Below are positions 20,416 through 30,881 of a DNA stretch of 64,000 bases, in pieces. The position numbers and the translations under genes are program-made. The stretch is from Lutibaculum sp963816555 (GTDB taxonomy: Bacteria > Pseudomonadota > Alphaproteobacteria > Rhizobiales > Tepidamorphaceae): NCBI GenBank assembly GCA_963816555.1, contig CAWFLD010000007.1, forward strand, positions 186,001-250,000, written 5' to 3'. Every line of letters starts with the position of its first letter. Position 1 is the first letter of the stretch. The notes under the pieces are model-generated. The model ran no database searches. It was not told the DNA's origin and saw only the letters and a program-made list of their open reading frames with translations.

Positions 20416-23194
20416 TCACGCGGCCTTGTCGGCCTTCTCGCCCGAGAAGACGCCGAGGAGGTGGCGCTTCATCGCCGCCTGCCGGTTGGCGTTGACGATC
20501 TTGTGGCCGGTGAGATCGGTCACGTAGAAGACGTCGACGGCGCGCTCGCCGAAGGTCGCGATGTGCGCCGAGGCGATGTTGAGGTTGAGCCGGGCGAGCA
20601 CGCCGGTCAGGTCGAACAGCAGGCCCGGCCGGTCGAGGCCCGACACCTCGATCACCGTGAAGCGGTCCGACCAGGCGTTGTTCACCTGGACGTCGGGCTC
20701 GAGCGAGAAGGCGCGGATGCGGCGCTGCTTCGCCGAGGGCGGCCGCCGCTTCACCATGTCGCCGAGATAGGCCTCGCCGGTGAGCGCCTTCTCGATCGTC
20801 TTGCCGATGCGCTCGGCGCGCCGCCGCTCGTCCTCGGCCTCCGGCAGCTCCCGCGAGATGAAGATCGTGTCGAGGGCGAAACCGTCGCTCGTGGTGAAGA
20901 TCTGCGCGTCGACGATGTTGGCGTCGCACGCGGCGCAGGCGCCGGCCAGCACCGAGAGCAGGCGCGGATGGTCGGGCGCGAAGACGACGATCTCGGTCAC
21001 GTCGGTGAAGCGGTCCGTCTTCACGCGCGTGGCGAGCCGCTGGCCCGTCTCGTCGACCTCCTTGAGGAAGCGCGCGTGCTCGACCTGCCGGTCGATGTCG
21101 GTGCGCAGCCAGTAGGCCTCGTAGTGGCGGTCGGCCAGCCCGTCGAACGTCGCCTGGTCCCAGTCGGGCAGCCGCTCGCGCAGCAGCTCCCTCGACTGGG
21201 CGACGCGCAGCGGCCGGTGGGCGAGGCCGTGGCCGCCGGTCAGCACCGGCTCGGTCTCGTGATAGAGCGTGCGCAGGAGCTGGCCCTTCCAGCCGTTCCA
21301 GACGCCGGGGCCGACGGCGCGGATGTCGCACACGGTGAGCACGAGCAGGAGCTTCAGCCGCTCCAGCGTCTGCACGGTGGCCGCGAAGTCCTCGATCGTC
21401 TTGCGGTCGGCGAGGTCGCGCGACTGGGCGGTGATCGACATGTCGAGATGGTGCTCGACGAGCCAGGCGACCGTCTCGACGTCGGCGGCGGCGAAGCCCA
21501 TGCGCTTGGCGACCCTGCGCGCGACCTTGGCGCCGGCGATCGAGTGGTCCTCCGGCCGGCCCTTGGCGATGTCGTGCAGGAACAGCGCGAGGTAGAGCAC
21601 CTCGCGGTTGCCGATCGTGTGGACGATCTCGTCGGCCAGCGGATGCGCCTCGGAGCAGCGGCCCTGCTCGATGTCGGCGAGGATGCCGATCGAGCGCAGC
21701 AGGTGCTCGTCCACCGTGTAGTGGTGGTACATGTTGAACTGCACGAGCGCGACGATGCGCCCGAAATCGCGGAAGAAGCGGCCGAGGACGCCGGCCTCGT
21801 TCATCCGCCGGAGCACGACCTCGGGATCGTTCTTCGAGGTCAGGATCGCGCATGAACAGGCGGTTCGCCTCGGGATCGTTGCGCACGCCCGTGTCGATCA
21901 GCTTGAGCGAGCGCCGGGCGAGCTTCAGCGCGTCGGGGTGGAACGACAGATTGTGCTTGTCGGCGAGGTGGAAGATCCGGATCAGGTTGACCGGGTCGCG
22001 CTCGAAGGACTCCTCGTCGGCGACGTTGATGCGGCCGGACTCGACGACGAAGTCCTCGCTCTCGCCGATCTGGCCCTGCCGGCGCGGCCGCAGCCGCTCC
22101 ATGAAGCGCGACAGCGCGTGCGTCTTCTTGACGTGCTGCACCTCGAGCGTCGCGCAGAAGATGCGCGTCAGGTCGCCGACGTCCTTGGCGACCAGGAAGT
22201 AGTGCTTCATGAAGCGCTCGACGTCGCGCTGGCCCGGGTGCGGCGTGTAGTCGAGCCGGTGGGCGAGCTCGCGCTGCACGTCGAAGGTCAGCCGCTCCTC
22301 GGCGCGCCCGGTCATGAAGTGCAGGTGGCAGCGGACCGCCCACAGGAAGTCCTCGCACTTCCGGAACAGCCGGTATTCGCTGCGCCCGAAGACGCCCGCC
22401 TTCACGAGGTCGGCGTGGCTCTTCACGCGGTAGAAGTACTTGCCGATCCAGAACAGGGTCTGCAGGTCGCGCAGGCCGCCCTTGCCCTCCTTCACGTTCG
22501 GCTCGACGACGTAGCGCGACTCGCCGCCGCGCCGGTGGCGGGCGTCGCGCTCGGCGAGCTTGGCCTCGATGAACTCCGGCCCGGTTCCCTTGACGACCTC
22601 CTGGTCGAAGCGCGTGTCGAGATCCTCGAACAGCAGGCGGTCGCCGCACAGGAAGCGGGCGTCGAGGATCGCGGTGCGGATCGTCATGTCGTCGCGCGAC
22701 AGGCGGATGCACTCGTCGATCGAGCGCACGGCGTGGCCGACCTTGAACTCGAGGTCCCACAGGAAATAGAGCACGTGCTCGACGACGCTCTCGCCCCAGG
22801 CCGTCTGCTTGTAGGGCATGAGGAACAGGAGATCGACGTCGGAGCCCGGCGCCATCGTGCCGCGCCCGTAGCCGCCGACCGCGGCCACGCACAGCCTCTC
22901 GCCCGAGGTCGGGTTGTCGACCGGCTGCAGCACCTCGACGGCGAAGCGGAACAGCGCCTCGACGACCACGTCCTGCAGGTGGCAGAGCCGCTCGGCGCAG
23001 TCGAGGCCGTGCCCGTCCTCCGAGAGCTGCCGCTCGGCGAGGGCGCGGCCGTCGGCCTGGACCTGCTTCAGGAAGCCGATCGCCTCCTTGCGGTACGCGA
23101 CCTTGCCGTCATGGCCGGCGTGGAGCGCGCGAAGGGCCTCGAACAGTTCCTCCTGGGACGGCAGTCCGTCGGCAATCCGTTTCGGCGTCGTCAC
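20416..23194 (-). CDS. glnD: Bifunctional uridylyltransferase/uridylyl-removing enzyme GlnD (one-base frameshift)
   Basis: Glutamine sensor that uridylylates PII proteins under nitrogen limitation and removes UMP when glutamine is plentiful. The GTG at 23194 overlaps the mutS stop (GTGA). The nucleotidyltransferase motif is GGYGRGTMAPGSDVDLLFL, the HD hydrolase motif LFLHDIAKGRPEDHS, and two ACT domains sit at the end (TEIVVFAPDHPRLLSVLAG; VIEVSGLDRPGLLFDLTG). An extra base at about 21847-21850 (residue 448) breaks the frame; correction gives LFMRILTSKNDPEVVLRRMN and 925 residues, normal for GlnD. The glnD-mutS order is common in this group. Confidence 0.95.
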
Positions 23195-25929
23195 GATTCC
23201 TCCGCCAGGCGCTTCAGTTCGTAGAGCGCCGCGAGGGCTTCGCGCGGCGACATGTCGTCGGGATCGAGGCCGGCCACGCGAGACCGCAGCGCGTTCGCCT
23301 CCGGTGCCGCCGCCGCCGGCTTCGCACGCTCGCGCTCGAGATGGACGGCGAACAGCGGCAGGTCGGAGACGAGGCCGGCCGAGCCGGACTTCCGGTCGGT
23401 GTCCTCGAGCGTCTCCAGCACCTCCCTGGCCCGCGTCAGCACCGCCTCGGGGAGGCCGGCGAGCCGCGCCACCTGCACGCCGTAGGAGCGGTCGGCGGTG
23501 CCGGGCACCACCTCGTGCAGGAACACGACGTCGCCCTGCCACTCCTTGACGCGGAGCGTCGCGTTGAAGACGCGCGGCAGCGTCTCGGCGAGCGCCGTCA
23601 GCTCGTGGAAATGGGTCGCGAAGAGCGCCCGGCAACGGTTGACCTCGTGCAGGTGCTCGATCGCCGCCCAGGCGATCGACAGCCCGTCGAAGGTCGCCGT
23701 GCCGCGGCCGATCTCGTCGAGGATGACGAGCGAGCGCGGCCCCGCCTGGTTCAGGATCGCCGCCGTCTCGACCATCTCGACCATGAAGGTCGAGCGGCCG
23801 CGGGCGAGGTCGTCGGCGGCGCCGACCCGGCTGAACAGGCGGTCGACGACGCCGATCGTCGCCTTCGCCGCCGGCACGAAGGATCCGGCCTGCGCCATGA
23901 GCGCGATCAGCGCGTTCTGCCGCAGGAAGGTCGACTTGCCGCCCATGTTCGGGCCGGTGATGACGAGCAGGCGGCCCGCCTCCTGGCCGTCGGAGGGGCC
24001 GAGGTCGCAGTCGTTGGCGACGAACGGGCCGGCCCGCTCCGCGTCGAGCGCCTGCTCGACCACGGGGTGCCGGCCGCCCTCGATCTCGAAGGCCACGCCG
24101 TCGATCACCTCCGGCCGCACGTAGTCGCGCTCGGCCGCGATCCCGGCGAGCGAGCACAGCGCGTCGAGCTCGCCCAGCGCCTCGCCGGCCGCGTCGAGCG
24201 CCTCGCCCTCCGCCGCGATCGCCTCGCAGAGCTCGTTGTAGATCTCGTTCTCGAGCGCCATCGCCCGGTCGGCGGCGCTGGCGATGCGTCCCTCGAGGTC
24301 GGCGAGCTCCGTGGTCGAGAAGCGGATCTGGTTGGCGAGCGACTGGCGGTGGAAGAACTCCGCCGACAGCGGCTCGCCGCGCATCTTCGCCTCGTACTGC
24401 GCGGTGACCTCGACGAAATAGCCGAGCACGTTGTTGTGCTTGACCTTGAGCGAGCGGATGCCCGTCTTCTCCTGGTAGGTCGCCTGCAGGCCGGCCACCA
24501 CCTTGCGGCTCTCGTCGCGCAAGCGCCGCGCCTCGTCGAGCTCGGGCCTGTGGCCCTCGGCGATGAAGCCGCCCTCGCGCCGGTTGACCGGCGGCCGCTC
24601 GACGAGCGCGCCGTCGAGCGCCGCCCTCAAGTCGTCGCTCAAGGAGGCGAGCCGGCGGGCGACGTCGCCGAGCGCCGCCGGCAGGTCCTGCTCGCCGGCC
24701 AGGATCTGCGCCAGGGCGGCGGCCGCCACCACGCCGTCGCGGATGCAGGCGAGGTCGCGCGGGCCGCCGCGCATCAGGGCGAGGCGGGCCCGCGACCTGG
24801 CGAGGTCCGGGGCCGCCTTCAGCGCGTCGCGCAGGGCGTCGCGCGTCTCCCGCGCGCCGACGAGGTGGCCGACCGCGTCGAGCCGCGCCGTGATGGCCGC
24901 GAGGTCCGTCAGCGGCGAGGACAGGCGCCTGGCGAGCTCGCGCGCGCCGGCCGAGGTCACGGTGCGGTCGAGCGCCCAGAGCAGGCTGCCCTTGCGCTCG
25001 CCCGACAGCGTCTGGGTCAGCTCGAGATTGGCCCTCGTCGCCGGGTCGATCGCCACCACCGCGCCGCGCGGCTCGCGCAGCGGCGGGCGCAGCGGCGGCC
25101 GCCCGCCCTTCTGGGTGCGGTCGACATAGGCGACGAGCGCGCCGGCCGCCGCGACGTCGGCGCGCGACAGGTCGCCGAAGCCGTCGAGGCTCGCCACGCC
25201 GAAGAAGGAGAGGAGCCGCCGCTCGGCCGCCGTGGAATCGAACATCGCGGAGGGCAGCGGCGTGACGGAGGTCTTCACCTCGCGCAGTGCCTTGCGGTAG
25301 TCCGGCGCGTCGTAGACGGCGTCGGAGACGAGAAGCTCGCCCGGCTCGATGCGGGCGAGCGTCGCGCCGAGATCGGCGGGGGCGAGGCCGAGCAGGCGGA
25401 ACTCCCCGGTCGAGATGTCGGCCCAGGCGAGCGACAGCTCGTCCTCCGCGCCGCCCTTCACCCGGCCGAGCGCCGCCAGGAAGTTGTTGCGGCTCGAATC
25501 GAGAAGCCGCTCCTCGGTCAGCGTGCCGGGCGTGACGAGGCGGACCACGTCGCGCTTCACCACCGACTTGCCGCCGCGCTTCCTGGCTTCGGCGGGGTCC
25601 TCCAGCTGCTCGCACACGGCGACGCGGAAGCCGCCGGCGATCAGGCGCTGCAGGTACTCGTCGGCGGTGTGCAGCGGCACGCCGCACATCGGGATGTCGC
25701 GGCCGACATGCTTGCCGCGCACCGTCAGCGTGATGCCGAGCGCGCGGCTCGCGGCCTCGGCGTCCTCGAAGAAAAGCTCGTAGAAGTCGCCCATCCTGTA
25801 GAACAGGAGGCAGTCGGGATTGGCCGCCTTGATCTCGAGATACTGGCGCATCATCGGCGTCACGCGCGGGTCGTCGGGCGCGACGTATTCCTCGGTGGCG
25901 GCGGTCTCTTCGGGACTCACGGGCTTCAT
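23191..25929 (-). CDS. mutS: DNA mismatch repair protein MutS
   Basis: Mismatch-recognition ATPase. The ATG at 25929 (MKPVSPEETAATEEYVAPDD) is chosen over an upstream in-frame codon because the latter adds only Arg/Ala-rich filler. The protein has about 912 residues. The mismatch-reading loop is FYRMGDFYELFFEDA near residue 45, Walker A is GPNMGGKSTFLRQNA, the Walker B/signature region is LVILDEIGRGTATFDGLSIA, and the helix-turn-helix end is YGVQVARLAGLP. The C-terminus lies four bases into glnD. Frame intact over its full length. Confidence 0.97.
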   Translation of the reverse strand: MKPVSPEETAATEEYVAPDDPRVTPMMRQYLEIKAANPDCLLFYRMGDFYELFFEDAEAASRALGITLTVRGKHVGRDIPMCGVPLHTADEYLQRLIAGGFRVAVCEQLEDPAEARKRGGKSVVKRDVVRLVTPGTLTEERLLDSSRNNFLAALGRVKGGAEDELSLAWADISTGEFRLLGLAPADLGATLARIEPGELLVSDAVYDAPDYRKALREVKTSVTPLPSAMFDSTAAERRLLSFFGVASLDGFGDLSRADVAAAGALVAYVDRTQKGGRPPLRPPLREPRGAVVAIDPATRANLELTQTLSGERKGSLLWALDRTVTSAGARELARRLSSPLTDLAAITARLDAVGHLVGARETRDALRDALKAAPDLARSRARLALMRGGPRDLACIRDGVVAAAALAQILAGEQDLPAALGDVARRLASLSDDLRAALDGALVERPPVNRREGGFIAEGHRPELDEARRLRDESRKVVAGLQATYQEKTGIRSLKVKHNNVLGYFVEVTAQYEAKMRGEPLSAEFFHRQSLANQIRFSTTELADLEGRIASAADRAMALENEIYNELCEAIAAEGEALDAAGEALGELDALCSLAGIAAERDYVRPEVIDGVAFEIEGGRHPVVEQALDAERAGPFVANDCDLGPSDGQEAGRLLVITGPNMGGKSTFLRQNALIALMAQAGSFVPAAKATIGVVDRLFSRVGAADDLARGRSTFMVEMVETAAILNQAGPRSLVILDEIGRGTATFDGLSIAWAAIEHLHEVNRCRALFATHFHELTALAETLPRVFNATLRVKEWQGDVVFLHEVVPGTADRSYGVQVARLAGLPEAVLTRAREVLETLEDTDRKSGSAGLVSDLPLFAVHLERERAKPAAAAPEANALRSRVAGLDPDDMSPREALAALYELKRLAEES

Positions 25930-26020
25930 GCGCGCGACGCTAGCAGATCGTGCGGCGCCTTTCACCGCGGATCGGCGCACGATCCCCAGCCGCCGCGACG
26001 CGACCTCCCATCGCGATGGA

Positions 26021-27235
26021 TCAGGCGCGCCGGCGCGGCCGGTCCGACAGGAGCCGCGCGTAGATCGACAGGGTCTGCGACGTCATCGCCTCGAGCGAGA
26101 AGCGCTCGAGCACGTGCGCCCGGCCGCGGGCGCCCATGGCGGCGCGCGCCTCCGGCGACAGGTCGAGCGCCGCCGACAGCGCCCGCGCCAGCGCGACCGC
26201 GTCGCCGGGCGGGACGCGCCAGCCCGTGCGGGCCTCTTCCGCCGCCTCGGGCGGCGCAAGCACCGTCTCGCGCACCGCGCCGATGTCGGAGACCACGACC
26301 GGCCGCGCCATCGCCTGCGCCTCGGCCGCCGAGCGGCCGAACGCCTCCGGCTCGGTCGACGGGGTGGCGACCACGTCGGCGAGCTTCATGGCGGCCGGCA
26401 CGTCCTCGCAATGGCCGACGATGCGCACGCGGTGGCCGAGCCCGGCCTTCAGCATCCGGTCGACGAGCCGGTCGCGGTAGCCGGTGCGGCCCTGCTCGTC
26501 GCCGGCGAGCACCACGTCGAAGTCCATCCGGCCGGCCGCCGCGAGATAGCCGGCGGCGTCGATCAGCACCTCCTGGCCCTTCCACGCCGTCAGCCGCGCC
26601 GGCAGCAGCACGATCCTGCGGTCCTCGGCCAGCGCCCAGGCCTTGCGCAGCGCCGCGACGCGGCCCTCGTCCACGGCCTCGGGATCGAAGCGCGAGAGAT
26701 CCGTGCCGCGATAGACGATCTCGGTGCGGCCCCGCGCCTGCGGATGGCGGTCGAGGACCAGCCTCTCGGTGAAGCCCGAATTGGCGATGACGACGTCGCC
26801 GCGGGCCATGACGCCGTTATAGGCGTTCTTCAGCCGGCCGACGCTGCGATAGGCGCCGTGATAGGTCGTCACGAAGGGGATGCCGGTGCGGCGCGCCGCG
26901 ATCAGCGCGCTCCAGGCCGGGGCCCGGCTGCGCGCATGGATCAGGTCGACGCCCTCGCGCCGGATGATCGCGGCGAGCGCGCCGGCGTTGGCGAGGATCC
27001 GCGCCGGGTTCTTCGTCGCGGCCGGAAAGGCGATATGTTCGCCGCCCAAGCTTTCGAGCTCCGGCACCAGCCGGCCGCCGGTCGTCGCGACCAGCGCGCG
27101 GGCGCCGGCGGCGACCAGCGCGGCGGCGATGTCGACCGTCGTGCGCTCGGCCCCGCCCGCCTCGAGATCGGGCACGATCTGCAGGACGGTGCGGCCGGTC
27201 AGGTCCGGCGGGGTTGGCGCCACGCTTTCGGTCAT
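26021..27235 (-). CDS. Glycosyltransferase family 4 protein
   Basis: GT-B fold glycosyltransferase of 404 residues, probably cytoplasmic or at the membrane face, using a nucleotide sugar. The N-terminal domain has LQIVPDLEAGGAERTTVDIA; the C-terminal Glycos_transf_1 domain has RIVLLPARLTAWKGQEVLID and the donor-site E-X7-E in STEPEAFGRSAAEAQAMARP. The acceptor is unknown; proteins of this set are often involved in envelope polysaccharide. It is a single gene, divergent from the hydrolase at 27278, with only 42 bases between the start codons. Confidence 0.9.
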   Translation of the reverse strand: MTESVAPTPPDLTGRTVLQIVPDLEAGGAERTTVDIAAALVAAGARALVATTGGRLVPELESLGGEHIAFPAATKNPARILANAGALAAIIRREGVDLIHARSRAPAWSALIAARRTGIPFVTTYHGAYRSVGRLKNAYNGVMARGDVVIANSGFTERLVLDRHPQARGRTEIVYRGTDLSRFDPEAVDEGRVAALRKAWALAEDRRIVLLPARLTAWKGQEVLIDAAGYLAAAGRMDFDVVLAGDEQGRTGYRDRLVDRMLKAGLGHRVRIVGHCEDVPAAMKLADVVATPSTEPEAFGRSAAEAQAMARPVVVSDIGAVRETVLAPPEAAEEARTGWRVPPGDAVALARALSAALDLSPEARAAMGARGRAHVLERFSLEAMTSQTLSIYARLLSDRPRRRA

Positions 27236-27277
27236 GCGATGAACCGTTAGCCGATCGCGACGACAGGAGGAAGGGCC

Positions 27278-28076
27278 GTGGCCGAAGCAGAACACCATGA
27301 GATGCTCCTCGGCGAGGGCGACAGCGCCCGGCGCATCGCCGTGCGCCTGAGGCGCGGCAAGAGCCCGACGATCGTCTGGCTCGGGGGCTTCCGCTCCGAC
27401 ATGGGCGGCACCAAGGCGACGCGGCTGGACGCCTGGGCGGAGACGGACGGCCATGCCTGCCTGCTCTTCGACTATTCCGGGCACGGCCGGTCCACGGGCG
27501 ACTTCGAGGCCGGCACGATCGGCACCTGGCTCCGGGACGCCGCCGAGGTGGTCGCCGAGTACGCGGGCGAATCGCCGCTCCTCGTCGGCTCCTCGATGGG
27601 CGGCTGGATCGCCGCCCTCCTCGCCCTGCGCATGCGCGTCGCCGGCCACCCGCCGCACGGCATGGTGCTGATCGCCCCGGCGCTCGACTTCACGGAGCGG
27701 CTGATGTGGGACCAGTTCTCCGACGAGATCAGGACGGAGATCATGGAGACCGGCCGCTGGATGCGCCCGTCGGAATATGACGGCCCCTACCCGATCACCC
27801 GCACCCTGATCGAGGAGGGCCGCAACCACCTGCTGCTCGACCGCGACCTCATCGAGTTCGGCTGCCCCGTCCACATCCTGCAGGGCCGCCACGACGAGGA
27901 CGTGCCGCTCGAGCACTGCCTCGAGCTCGTCTCCCGCCTCGGCGCCGACGACGTCACGCTGAGCGTCGTCCACGACGGCGACCACCGCCTGTCGCGCGAG
28001 CAGGACATCGAGCTGCTGCTTGGAGACGGTCGCCACGATGATCCGCGGCGACCACATGCCGACGCCGGTCTCGTAA
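27278..28076 (+). CDS. Alpha/beta hydrolase (one-base frameshift near 3' end)
   Basis: Serine hydrolase of 265 residues after correction. The GTG at 27278 has AGGAGG about seven bases ahead. The nucleophile elbow is GSSMGGWIAAL (Ser near residue 108), the acid is in GRHDEDVPLEH and the base His is in DGDHRLSREQD. One extra base at about 28021 shifts the last 17 residues; correction ends ETVATMIRGDHMPTPVS at 28074-28076. No signal peptide, so it is cytoplasmic. Substrate unknown; family members are often called esterases or lipases without proof. Confidence 0.87.
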
Positions 28077-28118
28077 GGGGCGGCCGGAACAGGCGCGGGC
28101 CTGCGCCCGGCCCTGCTT

Positions 28119-28139
28119 CCCTCCCCTCCACAGGGAGGG
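28119..28139. terminator. Hairpin between convergent genes
   Basis: CCCTCCC, a seven-base loop and GGGAGGG form a seven-pair stem between the hydrolase stop and the convergent SDR gene stop. A second stem, CGGGC/GCCCG at 28096-28109, precedes it. The position suggests a shared terminator, but there is no T run, so it could instead be one more dispersed GC palindrome. Confidence 0.5.
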
Positions 28140-28157
28140 TGGGACGCCTCGTCCGCC

Positions 28158-29036
28158 TCAGCTTCCCTCGCCGGCCTCGAGCAGCGCCGCAGCCCCTCGC
28201 GGTAGGTCGGGTATTTCAGCTCCACGCCCAGCTCGTCCTTGATCCGGGCGTTCGAGACGCGCTTCGAGGCGCCGTAGAAGCTGCGCGCCATCGGCGAGAG
28301 CTCGGCCGTCTCGAAGTCGATCTCGGGCGGCGGCTCGACGCCGAGCAGCCCGGCGGCATAGGCGACGACGTCCTGCGGCGGCGACGGCTCGTCGTCGGCG
28401 AGGTTGTAGATCCGCCCCGGCGCGGGCCGCGCCATGGAGGCCGCGACGGCGGCTCGCGATGTCCTCGACGTGGATGCGGTTGAAGACCTGGCCGGGCTTC
28501 ACGAGCCGCTTCGCGGTGCCGTCCTTGAGCTGCCTCAGCTGGTTGCGGCCGGGCCCGTAGATGCCGGCGATGCGGAACACCGCCGCCGGCACGCCGGCCC
28601 CGGCGCCGAGCGCCAGCCAGTCGGCCTCGGCGACGACGCGGCGCTGCGTGCGCGCGTTCGGCGGCGCCGGCACCGTCTCCTCGTCGATCCACTGGCCGCC
28701 GGAATCGCCGTAGACGCCGATCGTCGAGAGATAGCCGATCCAGCGCAAGGCAGGCGCGGCCGCCTCGATCGCGGCGCGGGCATCGCGCAGCACCGGGTCG
28801 CCCTGCTCGTCCGGCGCGACGGAGCTCAGGAGGTGCGTCGCGCCGGCGAGCGCCGCGGCGACCGCCGCGACGTCCTGCGGCCCGCCGAAGACGATCGCCT
28901 CGATGCCCTCGGCGCGCAGGGCGGCGGCCTTTTCGGCGCTGCGCACGGTGCCGGCGACCTGCCAGCCTTCGCAAACGAGGCGGCGCGCCAGCGTGGTGGC
29001 GGAATAGCCGAGGCCGAAGACGAAGAGCCTGCTCAT
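28158..29036 (-). CDS. NAD(P)-dependent SDR/epimerase-like protein (two compensating indels)
   Basis: Rossmann-fold protein of the extended SDR group, 292 residues after correction. MSRLFVFGLGYSATTLARRL is the nucleotide-binding start; GYLSTIGVYGDSGGQWIDEE and the family's FRIAGIYGPGRNQL follow. One base is extra at about 28454 and one missing at about 28190, so the ends share a frame while residues 195-282 are out of frame in the raw sequence. Corrected, the middle reads RIYNLADDEPSPPQDVVAYA. It starts inside the queG stop (ATGA overlap). The substrate is unknown; relatives encoded next to queG are annotated only as SDR-family oxidoreductases. Confidence 0.85.
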   Translation of the reverse strand: MSRLFVFGLGYSATTLARRLVCEGWQVAGTVRSAEKAAALRAEGIEAIVFGGPQDVAAVAAALAGATHLLSSVAPDEQGDPVLRDARAAIEAAAPALRWIGYLSTIGVYGDSGGQWIDEETVPAPPNARTQRRVVAEADWLALGAGAGVPAAVFRIAGIYGPGRNQLRQLKDGTAKRLVKPGQVFNRIHVEDIASRRRGLHGAARAGADLQPRRRRAVAAAGRRRLCRRAARRRAAARDRLRDGRALADGAQLLRRLEARLERPDQGRAGRGAEIPDLPRGAAALLEAGEGS

Positions 29037-30205
29037 GCCGCGGTGGCCTCCATCTCGCGCCGCGCCTCGCGCCACTCCCGGCGCACCTCCGCGTCCGCCT
29101 CGCCCGGCTCGTGGCGACCGGCCAGCTCCGCGAACGCGTCGGGCGCCAGAAGCCGCGACAGCGCCCAGACCGCCGCGCCGCGCACGAGCGGGCTGTCGTC
29201 GGCGAGACGCCGCTCGGCCGACGGCGCGAGCGACGGATCGCCGGAGTTGCCGATCGCGATCATGACGTTGCGCAGGAAGCGGCTCACGCCGCTGCGCTTG
29301 ATCGGCGACTTCGTGAAGAGCGCGCGGAACGACGCGTCGTCGAGCTCGGCGAGCTCCGCCAGCGGCGGCAGGCTCAGCGCCTCGCGCGCGGCGAGCTTCG
29401 CCTCGCGGCCTTCCCTGGCGAACTTGTTCCACGGGCAGACGGCGAGGCAGTCGTCGCAGCCATAGATGCGGTTGCCCATCGCCCTGCGGAACTCGCGCGG
29501 GATCGGGCCCTGATGCTCGATCGTCAGGTAGGAGATGCAGCGCCTCGCGTCGAGCTGGTAGGGCGCCGGGAAGGCGTTCGTCGGGCAGGCGTCGAGGCAG
29601 GCGCGGCACGAGCCGCAATGGTCGCGCTCGGCCGCGTCGGGCGGCAGCTCGGCGTCGGTGAAGATCGCGCCGAGGAACAGCCAGTTGCCGAACTCGCGCG
29701 ACAGGAGGTTCGTGTGCTTGCCCTGCCAGCCGAGCCCGGCGGCGGCGGCGAGCGGCTTCTCCATCACCGGCGCGGTGTCGACGAACACCTTCACGTCGGC
29801 GCCGGCGCGCGCCGCGAAGGCGCGGGCCACCGCCTTGAGCTTCTTCTTGACGAGGTCGTGGTAGTCGTCGCCGCGGGCATAGACCGAGATGTAGCCGCGC
29901 CCGGCTGCCTCAAGCTCCGGCAGGGGATCGCGGCCGGGCCCGTAGTTGAGGCCGAGCATCGCGACGGAGCGCGCCTCGCCCCAGAGCGCCTGCGGCTGGC
30001 GGCGGCGGTCGGCGGTGCGGGCGAGCCACTCCATCTCGCCGTGCCGGCCGGCCTCGAGGAACTGCTCGAGGCGCCCGGCCGTCTCCGGCACGGCATCGGC
30101 ACGGGTCACGCGCACGAGGTCGAAGCCCTGCGCGAGCGCGTCGTCGACCAGGCCCCGCTTCAGGCTCTCCGCGTCGGCATGTCGTTCAGAAGTCGAGATC
30201 GGCAT
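29033..30205 (-). CDS. queG: Epoxyqueuosine reductase QueG
   Basis: Cobalamin- and Fe-S-dependent enzyme making queuosine from epoxyqueuosine in tRNA. It has 390 residues. Two 4Fe-4S motifs are visible, CGSCRACLDACPTNAF and CDDCLAVCPWNKFA, with the family block CISYLTIEHQGPIP between them. A C-terminal HEAT-like segment (SPLVRGAAVWALSRL) is present, as is usual. Its start lies 20 bases inside the 3' end of the upstream GST gene, and its stop overlaps the SDR start, so all three are one transcript. Confidence 0.95.
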   Translation of the reverse strand: MPISTSERHADAESLKRGLVDDALAQGFDLVRVTRADAVPETAGRLEQFLEAGRHGEMEWLARTADRRRQPQALWGEARSVAMLGLNYGPGRDPLPELEAAGRGYISVYARGDDYHDLVKKKLKAVARAFAARAGADVKVFVDTAPVMEKPLAAAAGLGWQGKHTNLLSREFGNWLFLGAIFTDAELPPDAAERDHCGSCRACLDACPTNAFPAPYQLDARRCISYLTIEHQGPIPREFRRAMGNRIYGCDDCLAVCPWNKFAREGREAKLAAREALSLPPLAELAELDDASFRALFTKSPIKRSGVSRFLRNVMIAIGNSGDPSLAPSAERRLADDSPLVRGAAVWALSRLLAPDAFAELAGRHEPGEADAEVRREWREARREMEATAA

Positions 30206-30881
30206 AGCTGCGAGACGGCATCATCCCCGGCACGCTCTCCGCCAGGAGCGGGCGGAAGGACGGCCGCGACTTGACGCGCGCATACCACTCCTTGGCCCAG
30301 CGATAGTCGTCCCAGGGTACATCGCCGAGATAGTCGATGCACGACAGATGCGCCGCCGCGGCGAGGTCGGCATGGCTCAGGCTGCTGCCGGCCAGCCAGT
30401 TGCGTCGCTCGGCGAGCTTGGAGATGTAGTGCATGTGGTAGCGCAGATTGGCGCGCGCGGTGCGGATGGCCGTCGAATCGGGCGGGCCGCCGCCGTGCTC
30501 GGCGCGCATGAAGCGCTTGTAGATGCGCTCCTTGAGCAGGAACGCCGAGACGTCCTCGTGGAAGCGCAGGTCGAACCAGTCGAGCAGCCGGCGCACCTCG
30601 CCGCGCACGTAGGGGTCCTCGGGCATCAGCCGGCGCTTGCCCTCGTTCACGCCGATCGTCTCGTCGAGGAACTCGACGACGGCGCGCGCGCCGCAGATCG
30701 GCTGCCCCGCGCCGTTGTCGACCAGCACGGGCAGGCTGCCCGCCGGATTGACCAGCAGGAACTCCTTGCGCTTCTCCCAGGTCCGCTCCTCGACGAGCTT
30801 GGCCTGGAGGCCGTATTCGCCGAGGGCGACCCTCACGGCCCGCGAGAACGGGCAGAAGGCATGATGGTAGAGCGTCAGCAT
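30186..30881 (-). CDS. Glutathione S-transferase family protein
   Basis: Cytosolic GST-fold protein of 231 residues. The ATG at 30881 gives MLTLYHHAFCPFSRAVRVAL, a thioredoxin-like N-terminal domain with Cys/Ser in CPFS, then AGSLPVLVDNGAGQPICGAR (glutathione-site cis-Pro) and an all-helical C-terminal domain with SLSHADLAAAAHLSCIDYLG, which has the N-capping-box Asp. Substrate unknown. It overlaps queG downstream by 20 bases. Confidence 0.9.
   Translation of the reverse strand: MLTLYHHAFCPFSRAVRVALGEYGLQAKLVEERTWEKRKEFLLVNPAGSLPVLVDNGAGQPICGARAVVEFLDETIGVNEGKRRLMPEDPYVRGEVRRLLDWFDLRFHEDVSAFLLKERIYKRFMRAEHGGGPPDSTAIRTARANLRYHMHYISKLAERRNWLAGSSLSHADLAAAAHLSCIDYLGDVPWDDYRWAKEWYARVKSRPSFRPLLAESVPGMMPSRSYADLDF

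Noticed and set aside
20369..25687. A 1772-residue minus-strand frame spanning glnD and part of mutS
   Set aside because: Its middle is real GlnD, but both ends are wrong-frame filler made of Arg/Ala/Gly. True GlnD starts at 23194 and runs to 20416 once one base is corrected near 21849.
23341..26772. A 1143-residue plus-strand frame opposite mutS
   Set aside because: It is antisense to MutS, which has a complete set of motifs on the minus strand; the plus frame lacks any family signature.
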